Positions 35,455 through 44,731 of a stretch of 64,000 nt of DNA are shown one piece after another. Positions within the stretch are counted from its first letter, which is position 1, and each line of letters opens with the position of its first letter. Source of the DNA: Gordonia westfalica (GTDB lineage Bacteria; Actinomycetota; Actinomycetes; Mycobacteriales; Mycobacteriaceae); contig NZ_FNLM01000036.1 of NCBI RefSeq assembly GCF_900105725.1, positions 62,001 through 126,000 on the forward strand, given 5' to 3'. The notes under the pieces were generated by a model that did not search any database, was not told the DNA's origin, and saw only the letters and a list, made by a program, of their open reading frames with translations. A program made the position numbers and the translations under genes.

Positions 35455-36236
35455 CGCCGTCAACATACCCTTCGGGATCGATCCAACGACCGCGTCACCA
35501 GGTAGAGCGTTTTGAGTGCGGACTGCTCGTTCGGGAAGTGCCCTCGAGCGCGCACCGCACGCCGCTAGCGGGGCGTTGAGACTTTCGATAGCGTTGGTGG
35601 AGCACAACACTCGTCGAATTTCGACGTCGTTGTCAAGGAACGGGATGAACTCCTCCCACGCACTCTCCCACAGGGTCACGATCGCCGGGTACGGCGTGCC
35701 CCACTTCTCAGCGAATTCCTCCCATCGCAGCCGGGCCTCAGCGGCGGTCAGCGCGGTGTAGATCGGTCTGAGATCGGCGCTGATCTTGTCCCTATACTTG
35801 CGGGAGGCGTACTTGAAGGTGTTCCGGATCAAATGGATGATGCACGTCTGTACCGTGGCCAACGGAAACGCGGCGGACACACTGTCGGGCGACCCTTTCA
35901 AGCCGTCACAGACAAGGGAGAAGATGCCCCTGGCACCCCGGTTCTTGAGGTCGGTGAGCACCGCCCGCCGGAACGTGGCCGACTCGCTGCCGCCGTCGCC
36001 AGCCCACATGCCGAGGATGTCTTTGTGCCCATCGAGATCAACCCCGATCGCGGCGTAGATCGGCCGGCTACTCACTCACGCACCTCATCCGCGGTGGTGA
36101 CATCGTGTTCTTGACCAGTCTCAACTGGCCCTGCCACCAGGGCATCCACGCCCTCGACTGTGTCGGTCATCGTCGTGATTCCTCCTGCCCCACGCCGGGG
36201 GCGATCAAACCACTTACACCGAATCAGCGACAGTCC
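35455..36236 (-). pseudogene. Second IS256-family element, internally deleted
   Basis: The outer end near 36236 (ACTGTCGCTGATTCGGTGTAAG) precedes an ATG at 36171 giving MTDTVEGVDALVAGPVETGQ and a stop after 32 codons. Past a deletion, the C-terminal half reads RPIYAAIGVDLDGHKDILGM, FPLATVQTCIIHLIRNTFKY and LCSTNAIESLNA, then loses frame and meets the IS21 end. A different lineage from the IS256 transposase at 31390. Confidence 0.85.
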
Positions 36237-36247
36237 CCCCTGCGGCG

Positions 36248-36724
36248 TCAGTCTGTACGCGTGAAGTTGGCGAAGAAGTCATCGATTGTTGATAGGTCGG
36301 CATACCGTCGAAAATGAGCGACGTCGACCTTGACGAAGACACCGCTAGAGGTGAAATACGTTCGATCATCGAACGATCCAACGGCCGCGATGTGCAGTAG
36401 GCGATCCGACTCGTGGTCAATCCAAGCAGAGAGGCGAATGGGAGTGTGCAGAGGGACCGGCTGACGGTATTCGACGGTCAGGGTGCGGGTCACCGCGGGG
36501 GTCCGCGCGATCCACAGGGTGAAACCCATGATGTCGTCGCAAGCGGCCGAGATCGCTCCGCCGTGCGCCAACCCGGGCGCGCCAAGGTGCCTCTCGTCGA
36601 AGGTGTGATCGGCGTACACCCGCTCGCCACTCCGGTAGACCTCAAGTTGAAGTCCGTGGGGGTTTTCGCTTCCGCAGCCCATGCACTGGGACGAGTGCGC
36701 CGGCAGTCTTGCTTCTGAGGTCAT
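36248..36724 (-). CDS. PaaI-type hotdog thioesterase 2
   Basis: 158 aa from ATG 36724. Same signature as thioesterase 1: SSQCMGCGSENPHGLQLEVY, GAPGLAHGGAISAACDDIMG and TLTVEYRQPVPLHTPI. It diverges more in its last third (HFRRYADLSTIDDFFANFTR). It diverges from the mce operon across a 190-bp region that holds the shared operator motif, so it is likely coregulated with import. Substrate unknown; CoA or ACP thioesters are likely. Confidence 0.88.
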   Translation of the reverse strand: MTSEARLPAHSSQCMGCGSENPHGLQLEVYRSGERVYADHTFDERHLGAPGLAHGGAISAACDDIMGFTLWIARTPAVTRTLTVEYRQPVPLHTPIRLSAWIDHESDRLLHIAAVGSFDDRTYFTSSGVFVKVDVAHFRRYADLSTIDDFFANFTRTD

Positions 36725-36914
36725 CTTCTGATCGTTGTCCTTACTAAGCCGCCACCTACTCAAACAGGGTGCGGGGGTCGATGAGGTGTGGGAGCAGGTC
36801 CCGACACGGTCTTTCTGTAAACACTATAGGTAATACTGCCAGTACCTGGTACCGTCCATAACGCGCACCAGCATTAAGCGGCGCATACCCCGTGTACGAG
36901 GGAAGGAGAGGTCC
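36725..36914. promoter_or_regulatory. Thioesterase 2 / mce divergent promoter with shared operator motif
   Basis: The operator lies at 36833-36855 (ATACTGCCAGTACC then TGGTACCG). It is built from overlapping palindromes TACTG-C-CAGTA and GTACC-T-GGTAC. It matches the minus-strand reading of 14937-14961 at most positions of a 23-base window. A strong ribosome site GGAAGGAGAGG ends at 36911, directly before the yrbE coding frame. Confidence 0.55.
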
Positions 36915-37714
36915 ATCACCACTCGGACCGGCGCCAACCGTTTCCTGGACGGCGCCGCCACTTTCGGTAGCACCCTCGGCTTGGCTGGCCAGGCCCTGCG
37001 GTGGGTAGCGGTAGACATTGCTACGGGACGGTTTCCGTTTCGCGAAGCCGTATCGCAGACTTGGTTCGTTATTGTCGTGACGACTCTGCCCGCGATTCTG
37101 GTAGCTGTGCCATTCGGTGTCATCGTGTCGGTACAAGTGGGAAGCCTCACTCAGCAAGTTGGGGCCACGTCAATTGCTGGCGCCGCTGGGGGCCTCGGGA
37201 TCATTCAACAGGGAGCGCCCATCGTTACCGCCCTTCTACTCGGGGCGCGGCCGGATCAGCGATTGCCTCTGATTTGGGCGCTCGAACGATTCGCGAAGAA
37301 ATTGCCGCCATGGAGACACTCGGACTCAACCCCACCAGGCGCGTCGTAGCACCTCGGTTCGTATCTGTGTTGATCACTGCGCCGATGCTCTGCATGCTGA
37401 TCGTCTTCACCGGGCTGCTGGCGGGCTACGCCATCAGCGTCGATGTCCAAGGCATCACACCCGGCAGCTATGTTGCATCGTTCGCGTCGTTCGCATCGGT
37501 AACCGACATCGTTGTCGCTCTATGCAAATCGCTTGTGTTCGGACTTGTCGTGGTGACGATTGCTTGTCACCGCGGGCTGTCGACGAAGGGCGGCCCTAAA
37601 GGCGTCGCAACCTCGGTCAATGCCACCGTAGTGCTGGGTGTCGTCGCGTGCTTCGTGATCAATGTCTTTATCACGCAACTAACAACCATGTTCGTCCCCC
37701 AAACCATTGGATGA
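36915..37714 (+). pseudogene. YrbE-family permease A of mce operon 1, one-base frameshift
   Basis: MlaE/YrbE permease that pairs with the next gene as the membrane part of an ATP-driven Mce lipid importer. Frame 1 covers RTGANRFLDGAATFGSTLGL through QQGAPIVTALLLGA. A one-G loss in GGGG at ~37239-37242 (GGGGG expected) shifts it. Frame 2 continues AGSAIASDLGARTIREEIAA ... STKGGPKGVATSVNATVVLG. The frame begins with no ATG/GTG/TTG at the expected place: the ribosome site AAGGAG is spaced 6 bases from ATC 36915, and the first usual start is TTG 36981 inside conserved sequence. Confidence 0.8.
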
Positions 37715-37724
37715 GAAACGCCTC

Positions 37725-38588
37725 GTGACCACCGTTCCCTCCCGGAGGTTCTCCGCCGCCACCCGGCCGGTCGGTGCCGTGATCGCGCCCGTTGCACAAG
37801 TACCTGAACGCTTGGGGCACGTCGCGACCTTTGTGATCGCCGCGGTCCTCGGCATCCGCCATGTCATCACCACATACCGGCGCCAAACCCTGCTCTACAT
37901 ACAAGAATTCGCCTGGGGTAGAGGTGCAGTCTTGGTCGGTGGTGGAACGGCCATCGTCCTCGCCATCCTCGGCATCGCCGTCGGCGCCTCAATCGGTATC
38001 CAGGGTTACGCCTCGCTGGACCTCGTAGGGATGGGTTCACTGACTGGATTCATCTCTTCCTACGCTAACACCCGAGAGCTTGCGCCAATGATCGCTGCGA
38101 TCGGGTTCGCAGCACAAGCCGGCTGCCGGTTGACAGCTGAGATAGGCTCGATGCGCATTTCCGAGGAGATCGACGCTCTCGAGGCTATGGCGGTACGTCC
38201 CATTCCCTTCGTCGTCAGCACTCGCGTAGTGGCGTCGATCACGACCGTGATTCCTTTGTACATCATCGCGCTTATTCTCGGATTCGCGGCCGCTAAGCTC
38301 GTCGTCACACAGGTACACGGCCAATCCGGCGGCACTTATGATTTCTATTTCGACCAGTTCCTCAAACCTCAGGACCTTATCTTCTCGCTCATCAAAGTTC
38401 TTGTATTTGTCGTTTCCGTAGTGATTATCCATAGCTATCAGGGCTACTTCGCCACAGGCGGAGCTGAGGGGGTAGGCCGGGCGTCCGGCCGAGCGATCCG
38501 CACGAGCCTCATCGTCATCGTCGTGGAGGACATGATTCTGACACTTCTGATGTGGGGATTCGATTCCGGCGTACGGATTTCTGGGTAG
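37725..38588 (+). CDS. YrbE-family permease B of mce operon 1
   Basis: 287 aa from GTG 37725 (a TTG at 37707 would overlap the previous gene). MlaE domain with five or six hydrophobic segments. The cytoplasmic loop AEIGSMRISEEIDALEAMAV carries the conserved EExDAL coupling motif, which contacts the ATPase (MceG, not in this window). The C-terminal HSYQGYFATGGAEGVGRASG is family-typical. Inner-membrane subunit of the importer. mceA begins 10 bp after the stop. Confidence 0.92.
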   Translation: MTTVPSRRFSAATRPVGAVIAPVAQVPERLGHVATFVIAAVLGIRHVITTYRRQTLLYIQEFAWGRGAVLVGGGTAIVLAILGIAVGASIGIQGYASLDLVGMGSLTGFISSYANTRELAPMIAAIGFAAQAGCRLTAEIGSMRISEEIDALEAMAVRPIPFVVSTRVVASITTVIPLYIIALILGFAAAKLVVTQVHGQSGGTYDFYFDQFLKPQDLIFSLIKVLVFVVSVVIIHSYQGYFATGGAEGVGRASGRAIRTSLIVIVVEDMILTLLMWGFDSGVRISG

Positions 38589-38597
38589 GGGGGTTCA

Positions 38598-39635
38598 GTG
38601 GCTGTCTTTCATGATCCGTCCGGGCGCGAACCATCGCACGGGAACCTGGTCCTTCGGGGGGTCGCCCTCTTAATCCTCGGCGCGATAGCTGCCTACTTAC
38701 TGATAAGTGACGCTAACGGTGACTTCAGCGATCACACGTCGTTGACCATCAACACCGACGCGATAGGCGACGGATTGAAGGGGGGATCGGAAGTGAAGTA
38801 CCTTGGGTTCACCGTGGGCGAGGTCTCGAGCATCTCGGTTCGAGACCGTGGCGCGACGGTCAAAATCAACTTCACCGGTTCCGGCAACGACCTAGATCTC
38901 CGGCAGGGCATGACGGTGAATTACACTTCGGCAAACGCACTGGGACCGACGGCACTGGAAATCGTAGATCCTGGACACGGACCGCCCATCGGTTCCGGCG
39001 GGAGTGTCTACGTAAGCAGGTTGCAGTCTGAACAGACCTCGGTGTCAACACTTGTTCGCAAGATCTCCACGCTGGTCGAGGCACTGGACCAGCCCTCGTT
39101 CGAAGCGGTGGTGAGGTTCATCGTCGAGGATTCGCAGGCAATGTCTGATAGCGGAAAACTCGTATTCCAGATCGCGAAGCTCACGCGGGATGTCCAGAAA
39201 CGGCCGGTCGGGGAGGACCTAGAAATTGCAGCCAATCTGTCCACCGGAGTCGCCGACTTCATGACGCCGTTCGTCCCTGGCGTCTTGAAGAACGTCGATA
39301 TCGCTGACTTTTTCGCCACTCAACAGAACATCGATCGCACGAAAAGCAATCTCGGCGACACGGGAAAGGTTCTGTTCGGTGCACTCGGCGGACTGCTCGA
39401 CAAGAATTACCCGGCCCTGAGTTCGCTGTTAGACGTCGGCCTTGATCTAGCGCGGCCCGTCGCCAGATCCGCCTCGGGGCTCGTTCGCACGGTGTACACG
39501 ATCCCGCAGATCCTCGATGGCATCGACAAAGCCTTGCCGAAATTCGGCGACCGAGTCCAGCTCCAGCTAGCACTGGTGGTCCAGACCTCACCTGCTCTAC
39601 AAAGCGCATTGAGAATGGGGGGGCCCACGGGATGA
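38598..39635 (+). CDS. mceA: MceA-type substrate-binding protein, mce operon 1
   Basis: 345 aa from GTG 38598. A single N-terminal membrane anchor (LVLRGVALLILGAIAAYLLI, residues ~17-36) is followed by an MCE/MlaD domain (VKYLGFTVGEVSSISVRDRG, ~residues 65-85) and a helical Mce domain. Mce A-F proteins assemble as a heterohexamer with a tunnel across the periplasm. It overlaps mceB by four bases. Confidence 0.9.
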   Translation: MAVFHDPSGREPSHGNLVLRGVALLILGAIAAYLLISDANGDFSDHTSLTINTDAIGDGLKGGSEVKYLGFTVGEVSSISVRDRGATVKINFTGSGNDLDLRQGMTVNYTSANALGPTALEIVDPGHGPPIGSGGSVYVSRLQSEQTSVSTLVRKISTLVEALDQPSFEAVVRFIVEDSQAMSDSGKLVFQIAKLTRDVQKRPVGEDLEIAANLSTGVADFMTPFVPGVLKNVDIADFFATQQNIDRTKSNLGDTGKVLFGALGGLLDKNYPALSSLLDVGLDLARPVARSASGLVRTVYTIPQILDGIDKALPKFGDRVQLQLALVVQTSPALQSALRMGGPTG

Positions 39636-40645
39636 CTCTGAGGTCTCTGACACCCACAATCATTAAGATCACCGCGTTCACCGCTGTCATCGGCGTCCTT
39701 ACGTATGTCATCATCGCGATTCTGCAGCCGACCAACGAAGGATCCTCCAGTTCGCAGCGTTCCGCGGTTTTTGCCGACGCTTCCGGACTCAAGCCCCGCG
39801 ACGGGGTACGACTCGCTGGAGTGAAGGTGGGATATGTAACGGCTGTCGACCTGAAGGGATCAACAGCGATCGTCCGTTTCCAACTGGACGACGGCGTCTC
39901 GATTACCCCCGCGACGACTGCCGCCGTCCGTTACCAAAACCTGCTGGGGCAGCGGTATGTGGAGCTCATCAATGCCGGACAAGGCGCCGACCAGGAGTCG
40001 ATCACACAGGTGGCACTCAACAAGACCGTCCCGTCGTTCGACGTATCGACACTATTCAACAGTTTCAAACCAGTATTCGATACATTGAATACGGCCGAGA
40101 TCAATGAGCTTCAGTCGAACCTGCTACGGGTCGCCCAGGGGGACGGTCGAGGTATCGCACCAGTCATGAAGCAAGTCGCGAACATCACCGAGTACGGGAA
40201 CCAGCGTTCAGAGATCATCACCAACATTGTGACGAGCCTGGGACAGGTGTCTGATCAGTTGATGGGGCGCTCCGCCGAACTGGTCGAGTTGATAGACAAA
40301 TTGGGGTCAATCGTCGATGCGTTCAGCCGCGTGAGCGATCGCCTGAGGGCCTCGCTGCGGGAGGTCAACCGTTCGATGGCGAAGACTGTGCTCTCCGGTG
40401 AGCAGATCGAGTCGACCTACGACACCAGCTTCGCGGCCATTTATCAGAGATTGGTGCGGGAGCCAGGGGATACAGAAAGCTTACTGAACGGTGCCGTTCT
40501 CCTGAAGCCACTCCTGGACGCCCTGGAAACTACATCCAAAGCGACACCTTCGTCCTCGGCGGCAGGGTGCGCCCGAGGAGTGCTCGACCTACCGAGAACA
40601 GCGCAGATCGCCCTGATGGGTCAACGACTGGTGGTGTGCCAGTGA
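39632..40645 (+). CDS. mceB: MceB-type protein, mce operon 1
   Basis: 337 aa. N-terminal anchor IIKITAFTAVIGVLTYVIIA (residues ~10-29). MlaD domain with FADASGLKPRDGVRLAGVKV and the B-type GQRYVELINAGQG. Helical region to a C-terminal CARGVLDLPRTAQ. Overlaps mceC by GTGA. Confidence 0.92.
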   Translation: MTLRSLTPTIIKITAFTAVIGVLTYVIIAILQPTNEGSSSSQRSAVFADASGLKPRDGVRLAGVKVGYVTAVDLKGSTAIVRFQLDDGVSITPATTAAVRYQNLLGQRYVELINAGQGADQESITQVALNKTVPSFDVSTLFNSFKPVFDTLNTAEINELQSNLLRVAQGDGRGIAPVMKQVANITEYGNQRSEIITNIVTSLGQVSDQLMGRSAELVELIDKLGSIVDAFSRVSDRLRASLREVNRSMAKTVLSGEQIESTYDTSFAAIYQRLVREPGDTESLLNGAVLLKPLLDALETTSKATPSSSAAGCARGVLDLPRTAQIALMGQRLVVCQ

Positions 40646-41637
40646 CCCGCTTCTTCGATAAGCGTCCGCATCACCGCCCGCAGCGTCGGCGCGACCTCAT
40701 CCTGGCGGGAGTCGTTACGATGGTCACGGTGGCCGGCCTCGTCGTGGCGGGTGCTGTGTACATCTCACCGCCCGGACAAACTATCTACAGTGCCAAGTTA
40801 GTCAATACCGGCGGATTGGAAGCCGGCGACCAGGTACGTATCGCCGGGATCAGGAAAGGCAAGGTCGCGTCAGTCGACCTGACCGGAACGTTCATCACCG
40901 TGCGATTCCGGCTGGATGACTCGATTGCCGTTCGGTCGGACGCGACGGCGAACGTCCGTCTCATCACCCCTATTGGTGGACGTGTATTGGACCTCGACCC
41001 AGGTTCAGGCCCGTCGGCCCTCGACGGTGCAATCCCACTGGAGCAGACAAGCAGCACCTACGACATTTCCAGCACGCTTGAGACAACCACACCGGTGTTC
41101 CGTGACGTGCGTGGTGTTGATCTACGGCGCACAGCGGCGCTGCTACAGAATGCTTTCTCCGACGGAAACACCAATATCCCTGATGCCCTGCAAAACGCGA
41201 GCAGCCTGATGGACCTACTGCAACGTCAGTACGCACAACTCGACAAGACGATGACGTTGTCCGATGAGTACGTCGCCGCCCTCGCAAACCGCAAGCAGGT
41301 ACTCGTGGACTTCCTCCGCCAGCTCAGCTTCCTTGCCCGCACCCTTGGACCAGACATCGCCAACGTCCAGAACGGATTCGATTATCTGTGCCGTCTTTTC
41401 AAGCTACTGACCCGACCGCTTGTCGCGTACCGCGACGGAATAGAACCATCGGTACAACAGTTCAAGACCCTTCTGAACAAGGTGTCGGCCCAGATGCCCG
41501 CCTACGCAAACGCGCTGACCCAGGTCGATCAGATCACCAGACGACTGAGCATTCTTCTCGACGCTCCAGAGGTCGGTCCAGCGAGTCCTGAACCGACTGT
41601 CCGCATCTGCATCCCGAGTGGTGATCAAAAATGCTGA
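40642..41637 (+). CDS. mceC: MceC-type protein, mce operon 1
   Basis: 331 aa from GTG 40642, which overlaps the mceB stop. Basic N-terminus (KRPHHRPQRRRD), a membrane anchor LILAGVVTMVTVAGLVVAGA, and an MlaD domain with TGGLEAGDQVRIAGIRKGKV. The helical C-terminal part contains two Cys (YLCRLFK and a CIPSGDQKC end). Overlaps mceD by 7 bases. Confidence 0.91.
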   Translation: MTRFFDKRPHHRPQRRRDLILAGVVTMVTVAGLVVAGAVYISPPGQTIYSAKLVNTGGLEAGDQVRIAGIRKGKVASVDLTGTFITVRFRLDDSIAVRSDATANVRLITPIGGRVLDLDPGSGPSALDGAIPLEQTSSTYDISSTLETTTPVFRDVRGVDLRRTAALLQNAFSDGNTNIPDALQNASSLMDLLQRQYAQLDKTMTLSDEYVAALANRKQVLVDFLRQLSFLARTLGPDIANVQNGFDYLCRLFKLLTRPLVAYRDGIEPSVQQFKTLLNKVSAQMPAYANALTQVDQITRRLSILLDAPEVGPASPEPTVRICIPSGDQKC

Positions 41638-42692
41638 CAGAGCGGATGCGTCAGCATCTGATCCCGATCGCCACCATCGTCACACTCGCAGTAGTGATCG
41701 CGGCCGTAGGAATCAACTATGCGACAGCCGACGACGACACGCGGCCACTATGTGCGGAGTTTTCCGACGCATCAGGTCTGTACGAAGGCAACTCCGTCGC
41801 GATGCTCGGCAAGAAGGTGGGCAGGGTCGTAGGCATTCACGAGGAGGGCCAGAGGGGCGTGCGTGTCGACATGCGGATCGACAAGACCGTGCCGCTTCCC
41901 GCGGATGTGGGGGCCACCCTGGTGTCCACCTCGATTGTCACCGAAAGACAAATCGAGTTCACCCATCCCTATCGCGGCGGAGAGCATTACGAGTCGGCCA
42001 AGTGCATACCACTGAACAAAACCAGGACTCCACTGGGGATTAGTCAAACGCTCGACGCGATCAGCACTCTTTCCGATGAACTCGTCAAGGACGGCGGACG
42101 TGACACCGATGCGATTCTCCAGGCGCTCACGCTCGTCTCCAAGAACATGGAGGGAACCCAGGGCGATATCTCTGGCATTCTCAAGGACTCGGCCACGCTG
42201 ATCAACGATCCGACCCGGCGTGATGGTCAGATACGCAGAATTGTAGCCAACCTCGCGACCTTAACCGGTGTTGCCACCGAGAACAGTGCTGAGGTGACCC
42301 AGCTGTTCGACAACTTCGTCGGCGCAATCGAGGTGATTGTTGCTTTCGGTCAAACATTCGGCGCCGCAACAGAGTACGCAGGTACCTTCGTCCCCATCCT
42401 GTCGCGATTGGCGTCCGACTTCGGTCCACCGATCTTCGCAATTGGTGATGCTGCGGTTCCACTCCTCGCGCAAGTAGGCAAGCAAGAGAACATCCTGGCG
42501 ACCGTCGCCGCTCGAACGGCTGACCTCATCGTCAAGCATCCGGATGCGAAGTCGATCCTGCGGGCATTCGCCGTGTCTGTCCCACTGCAGACCCTAAGAA
42601 CGGCGTGTGCCTCTCCCCCCGTCAACGGCGTCTGCAGGACGGGTAACGAAGTGGCGACGATCGCTAACTTGATCGGAGGGCAATCTCAATGA
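41631..42692 (+). CDS. mceD: MceD-type protein, mce operon 1
   Basis: 353 aa. Anchor LIPIATIVTLAVVIAAVGIN (residues ~10-29). MlaD domain AEFSDASGLYEGNSVAMLGK then VGRVVGIHEEG, and a long helical Mce region. C-terminal Cys pair (TACASPPVNGVCR). Overlaps mceE by ATGA. Confidence 0.91.
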   Translation: MLTERMRQHLIPIATIVTLAVVIAAVGINYATADDDTRPLCAEFSDASGLYEGNSVAMLGKKVGRVVGIHEEGQRGVRVDMRIDKTVPLPADVGATLVSTSIVTERQIEFTHPYRGGEHYESAKCIPLNKTRTPLGISQTLDAISTLSDELVKDGGRDTDAILQALTLVSKNMEGTQGDISGILKDSATLINDPTRRDGQIRRIVANLATLTGVATENSAEVTQLFDNFVGAIEVIVAFGQTFGAATEYAGTFVPILSRLASDFGPPIFAIGDAAVPLLAQVGKQENILATVAARTADLIVKHPDAKSILRAFAVSVPLQTLRTACASPPVNGVCRTGNEVATIANLIGGQSQ

Positions 42693-43732
42693 TGACCTAC
42701 GGCTACCTTCGCCGTGTCACGGCCGCGATCGTGACGCTGTTCGCAGCGACCATCGCCCTCGCCGCCTGCAGCATCAACGCCGACAACCCGCCGACCATCG
42801 GCGGATCATCCGCCCGAGACGGCTACGACATCGAGATCGAGTTCACGAGTGCTCTGAACTTGCCTGCCCGTGCCAAAGTCCTCTCTCGAGGGATTGACGT
42901 CGGTGCCGTCACCAGCGTCACGTACGACGGAGGCCACGCGCTGGTTGCCGCCCGAATTGATAAAGACGCCCAACTGCAGGAAGATTCGCGCGCGGAACTC
43001 CGCCAAGACACTCTCCTGGGCGAGATTTATGTGGCCATCCTTCCCCCCGCACAGCAGTCCACCCAAGCCTTGCTGCACGCGGGATCGGTAATACCTCTCT
43101 CACGCACCGAACCGGCTGCCAACGTCGAGGACGTGATGCGGGGGATGGCTAATGTACTGGGCGGGGGTGAACTCGATAAAATCCATACCGCGATATCGAC
43201 ACTGAACTCGACCTTTCCGAGTGACCCCGCCCAATTCGATACGCTTTACCGCACGACGTTGCGCACCGTGTCTGAGGTGTCCGCCAACACCGACAAACTC
43301 GACGTAGTCCTGCAGTCGGCCGATCGCACACTGAAAGTGATCCTGGCCGACCCGTCAGGTACTGACCGAATGTTGACCAAGGGGGGAGTGAACTTCTATG
43401 GTCTGGGCTATTCGCTAATTGACGTCGCGCTACTTATCGCCAACCTGCGCGACTTCGCAGTATCTGCCGGCCGTATCGTCGACCCTGAGTATTCCCGCAT
43501 CAAGGAAACGGTAGGAGCGATCGCGCCGGTAATCGCGTCCATCGCGTACTCGGACATCTACTCCAAGGATGTTTCCGACAAGGCGACGCGTGTAATACGC
43601 GAGAAGCTCATCCCATTCGTCAGCTCGCCAGATATCAACGTTTCCGACGTGTCTATCGACGGCCAAGATCTAGCCCGACGTGATGCCGGGTCGTTCATTA
43701 ACGTATTGCGAGCGATCGGAATGATGCCATGA
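42689..43732 (+). CDS. mceE: MceE-type lipoprotein, mce operon 1
   Basis: 347 aa. A signal peptide with lipobox IALAAC places the lipidated Cys at about residue 26, as in LprK-type MceE proteins. The MlaD domain reads LNLPARAKVLSRGIDVGAVT. ATG 42689 (second ATG 42692). Overlaps mceF by ATGA. The lipid anchor sets this subunit apart from the membrane-helix anchored Mce proteins. Confidence 0.92.
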   Translation: MMTYGYLRRVTAAIVTLFAATIALAACSINADNPPTIGGSSARDGYDIEIEFTSALNLPARAKVLSRGIDVGAVTSVTYDGGHALVAARIDKDAQLQEDSRAELRQDTLLGEIYVAILPPAQQSTQALLHAGSVIPLSRTEPAANVEDVMRGMANVLGGGELDKIHTAISTLNSTFPSDPAQFDTLYRTTLRTVSEVSANTDKLDVVLQSADRTLKVILADPSGTDRMLTKGGVNFYGLGYSLIDVALLIANLRDFAVSAGRIVDPEYSRIKETVGAIAPVIASIAYSDIYSKDVSDKATRVIREKLIPFVSSPDINVSDVSIDGQDLARRDAGSFINVLRAIGMMP

Positions 43733-44685
43733 TCCGCAGCACCGTCGTATCCCTGGTTGCCCTTGTCGTCGTCTTCCTCGTCGGAGCAACATACCTGACC
43801 ATCGACGTGGCACGAATAAACCCGTTCCGCTCCGACTACACGATCTCGGCCATACTCAAGAGCTCGGGCGGCCTGCTCGACACATCGCCGGTGATGCTAG
43901 AGGGGGTGCCGGCGGGCAAGGTGACATCTATTCGCGTCACAGATAATCAGCTCGCCGTCGACATGTCCATCGACTCCGGCTACAAGATCCCTCGCGGCAG
44001 TGTCATGACGATCCAGAACCTCTCGGTCGCGGGAGAGCAATACATCAACTTCATCCCACCGGATACCACCACCAGTGAGTACTTGCGTAGTGGGGACCTA
44101 GTGCCCGCCAGCGCCATCCACGTGTCCCAATCCGTTCCCCAGGTGCTCCCGAAAATGTCGGCAGTGGCCGACGCGCTCGATCCAGCATCGATTCAGACCA
44201 TCAACGAAACGATCTCGGCTGCAGTCGACGGCCGGCAAAAGGACCTCGACACGATCGGAGACATGATGCACCGCCTCGTGGACTTCGTCGGTGACGACGG
44301 TGCGGTCCGTACCACCGCGGACAATGCCGAGTTCCTCCTGGGCCTCATGTCGAACGTGGGCGGTGTGCTCAGTACCGCGTCGGTCCGGACCCCGGATGCC
44401 GTCGACGGTTTGGCGAGAATCCAACGTGCGTTCATCGTTTTCACCTCTACGTCCTACGACAAATGGCCACCAATCCTGAAGCTAGTGGAAAAGCTCAGCG
44501 GTTACATCCAGATACTTCAGCCCGACATTGTCGCCATCACCCGCGCGGTCAAACCGGCGACGGCGAAAGTCGCAGACACATACGTCGACTTCGGATCGAT
44601 CGGTGATCTCCTGGCGCGAACATTCCCCGCGTCCCATCGGGGACAGGCGCAAATCCCGATCGCCGTCACACCATCACCCCGCTGA
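43729..44685 (+). CDS. mceF: MceF-type protein, mce operon 1
   Basis: 318 aa. N-terminal anchor VVSLVALVVVFLVGATYLTI. MlaD domain with SSGGLLDTSPVMLEGVPAGK and SVAGEQYINFIPP. It lacks the long low-complexity C-terminus of some MceF proteins. The Mce-associated protein follows after 46 bases. Confidence 0.91.
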   Translation: MIRSTVVSLVALVVVFLVGATYLTIDVARINPFRSDYTISAILKSSGGLLDTSPVMLEGVPAGKVTSIRVTDNQLAVDMSIDSGYKIPRGSVMTIQNLSVAGEQYINFIPPDTTTSEYLRSGDLVPASAIHVSQSVPQVLPKMSAVADALDPASIQTINETISAAVDGRQKDLDTIGDMMHRLVDFVGDDGAVRTTADNAEFLLGLMSNVGGVLSTASVRTPDAVDGLARIQRAFIVFTSTSYDKWPPILKLVEKLSGYIQILQPDIVAITRAVKPATAKVADTYVDFGSIGDLLARTFPASHRGQAQIPIAVTPSPR

Positions 44686-44731
44686 CGCCCGATGTCGCCC
44701 CCCCTACCCCAGCATTTACAGAAGGCAGCAA

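Noticed and set aside
25136..36236. CRISPR array or integron cassette array in the repeat-rich region
   Set aside because: The repeats are IS ends and transposase genes. There are no short regularly spaced repeats, cas genes, integrase or attC-like sites.
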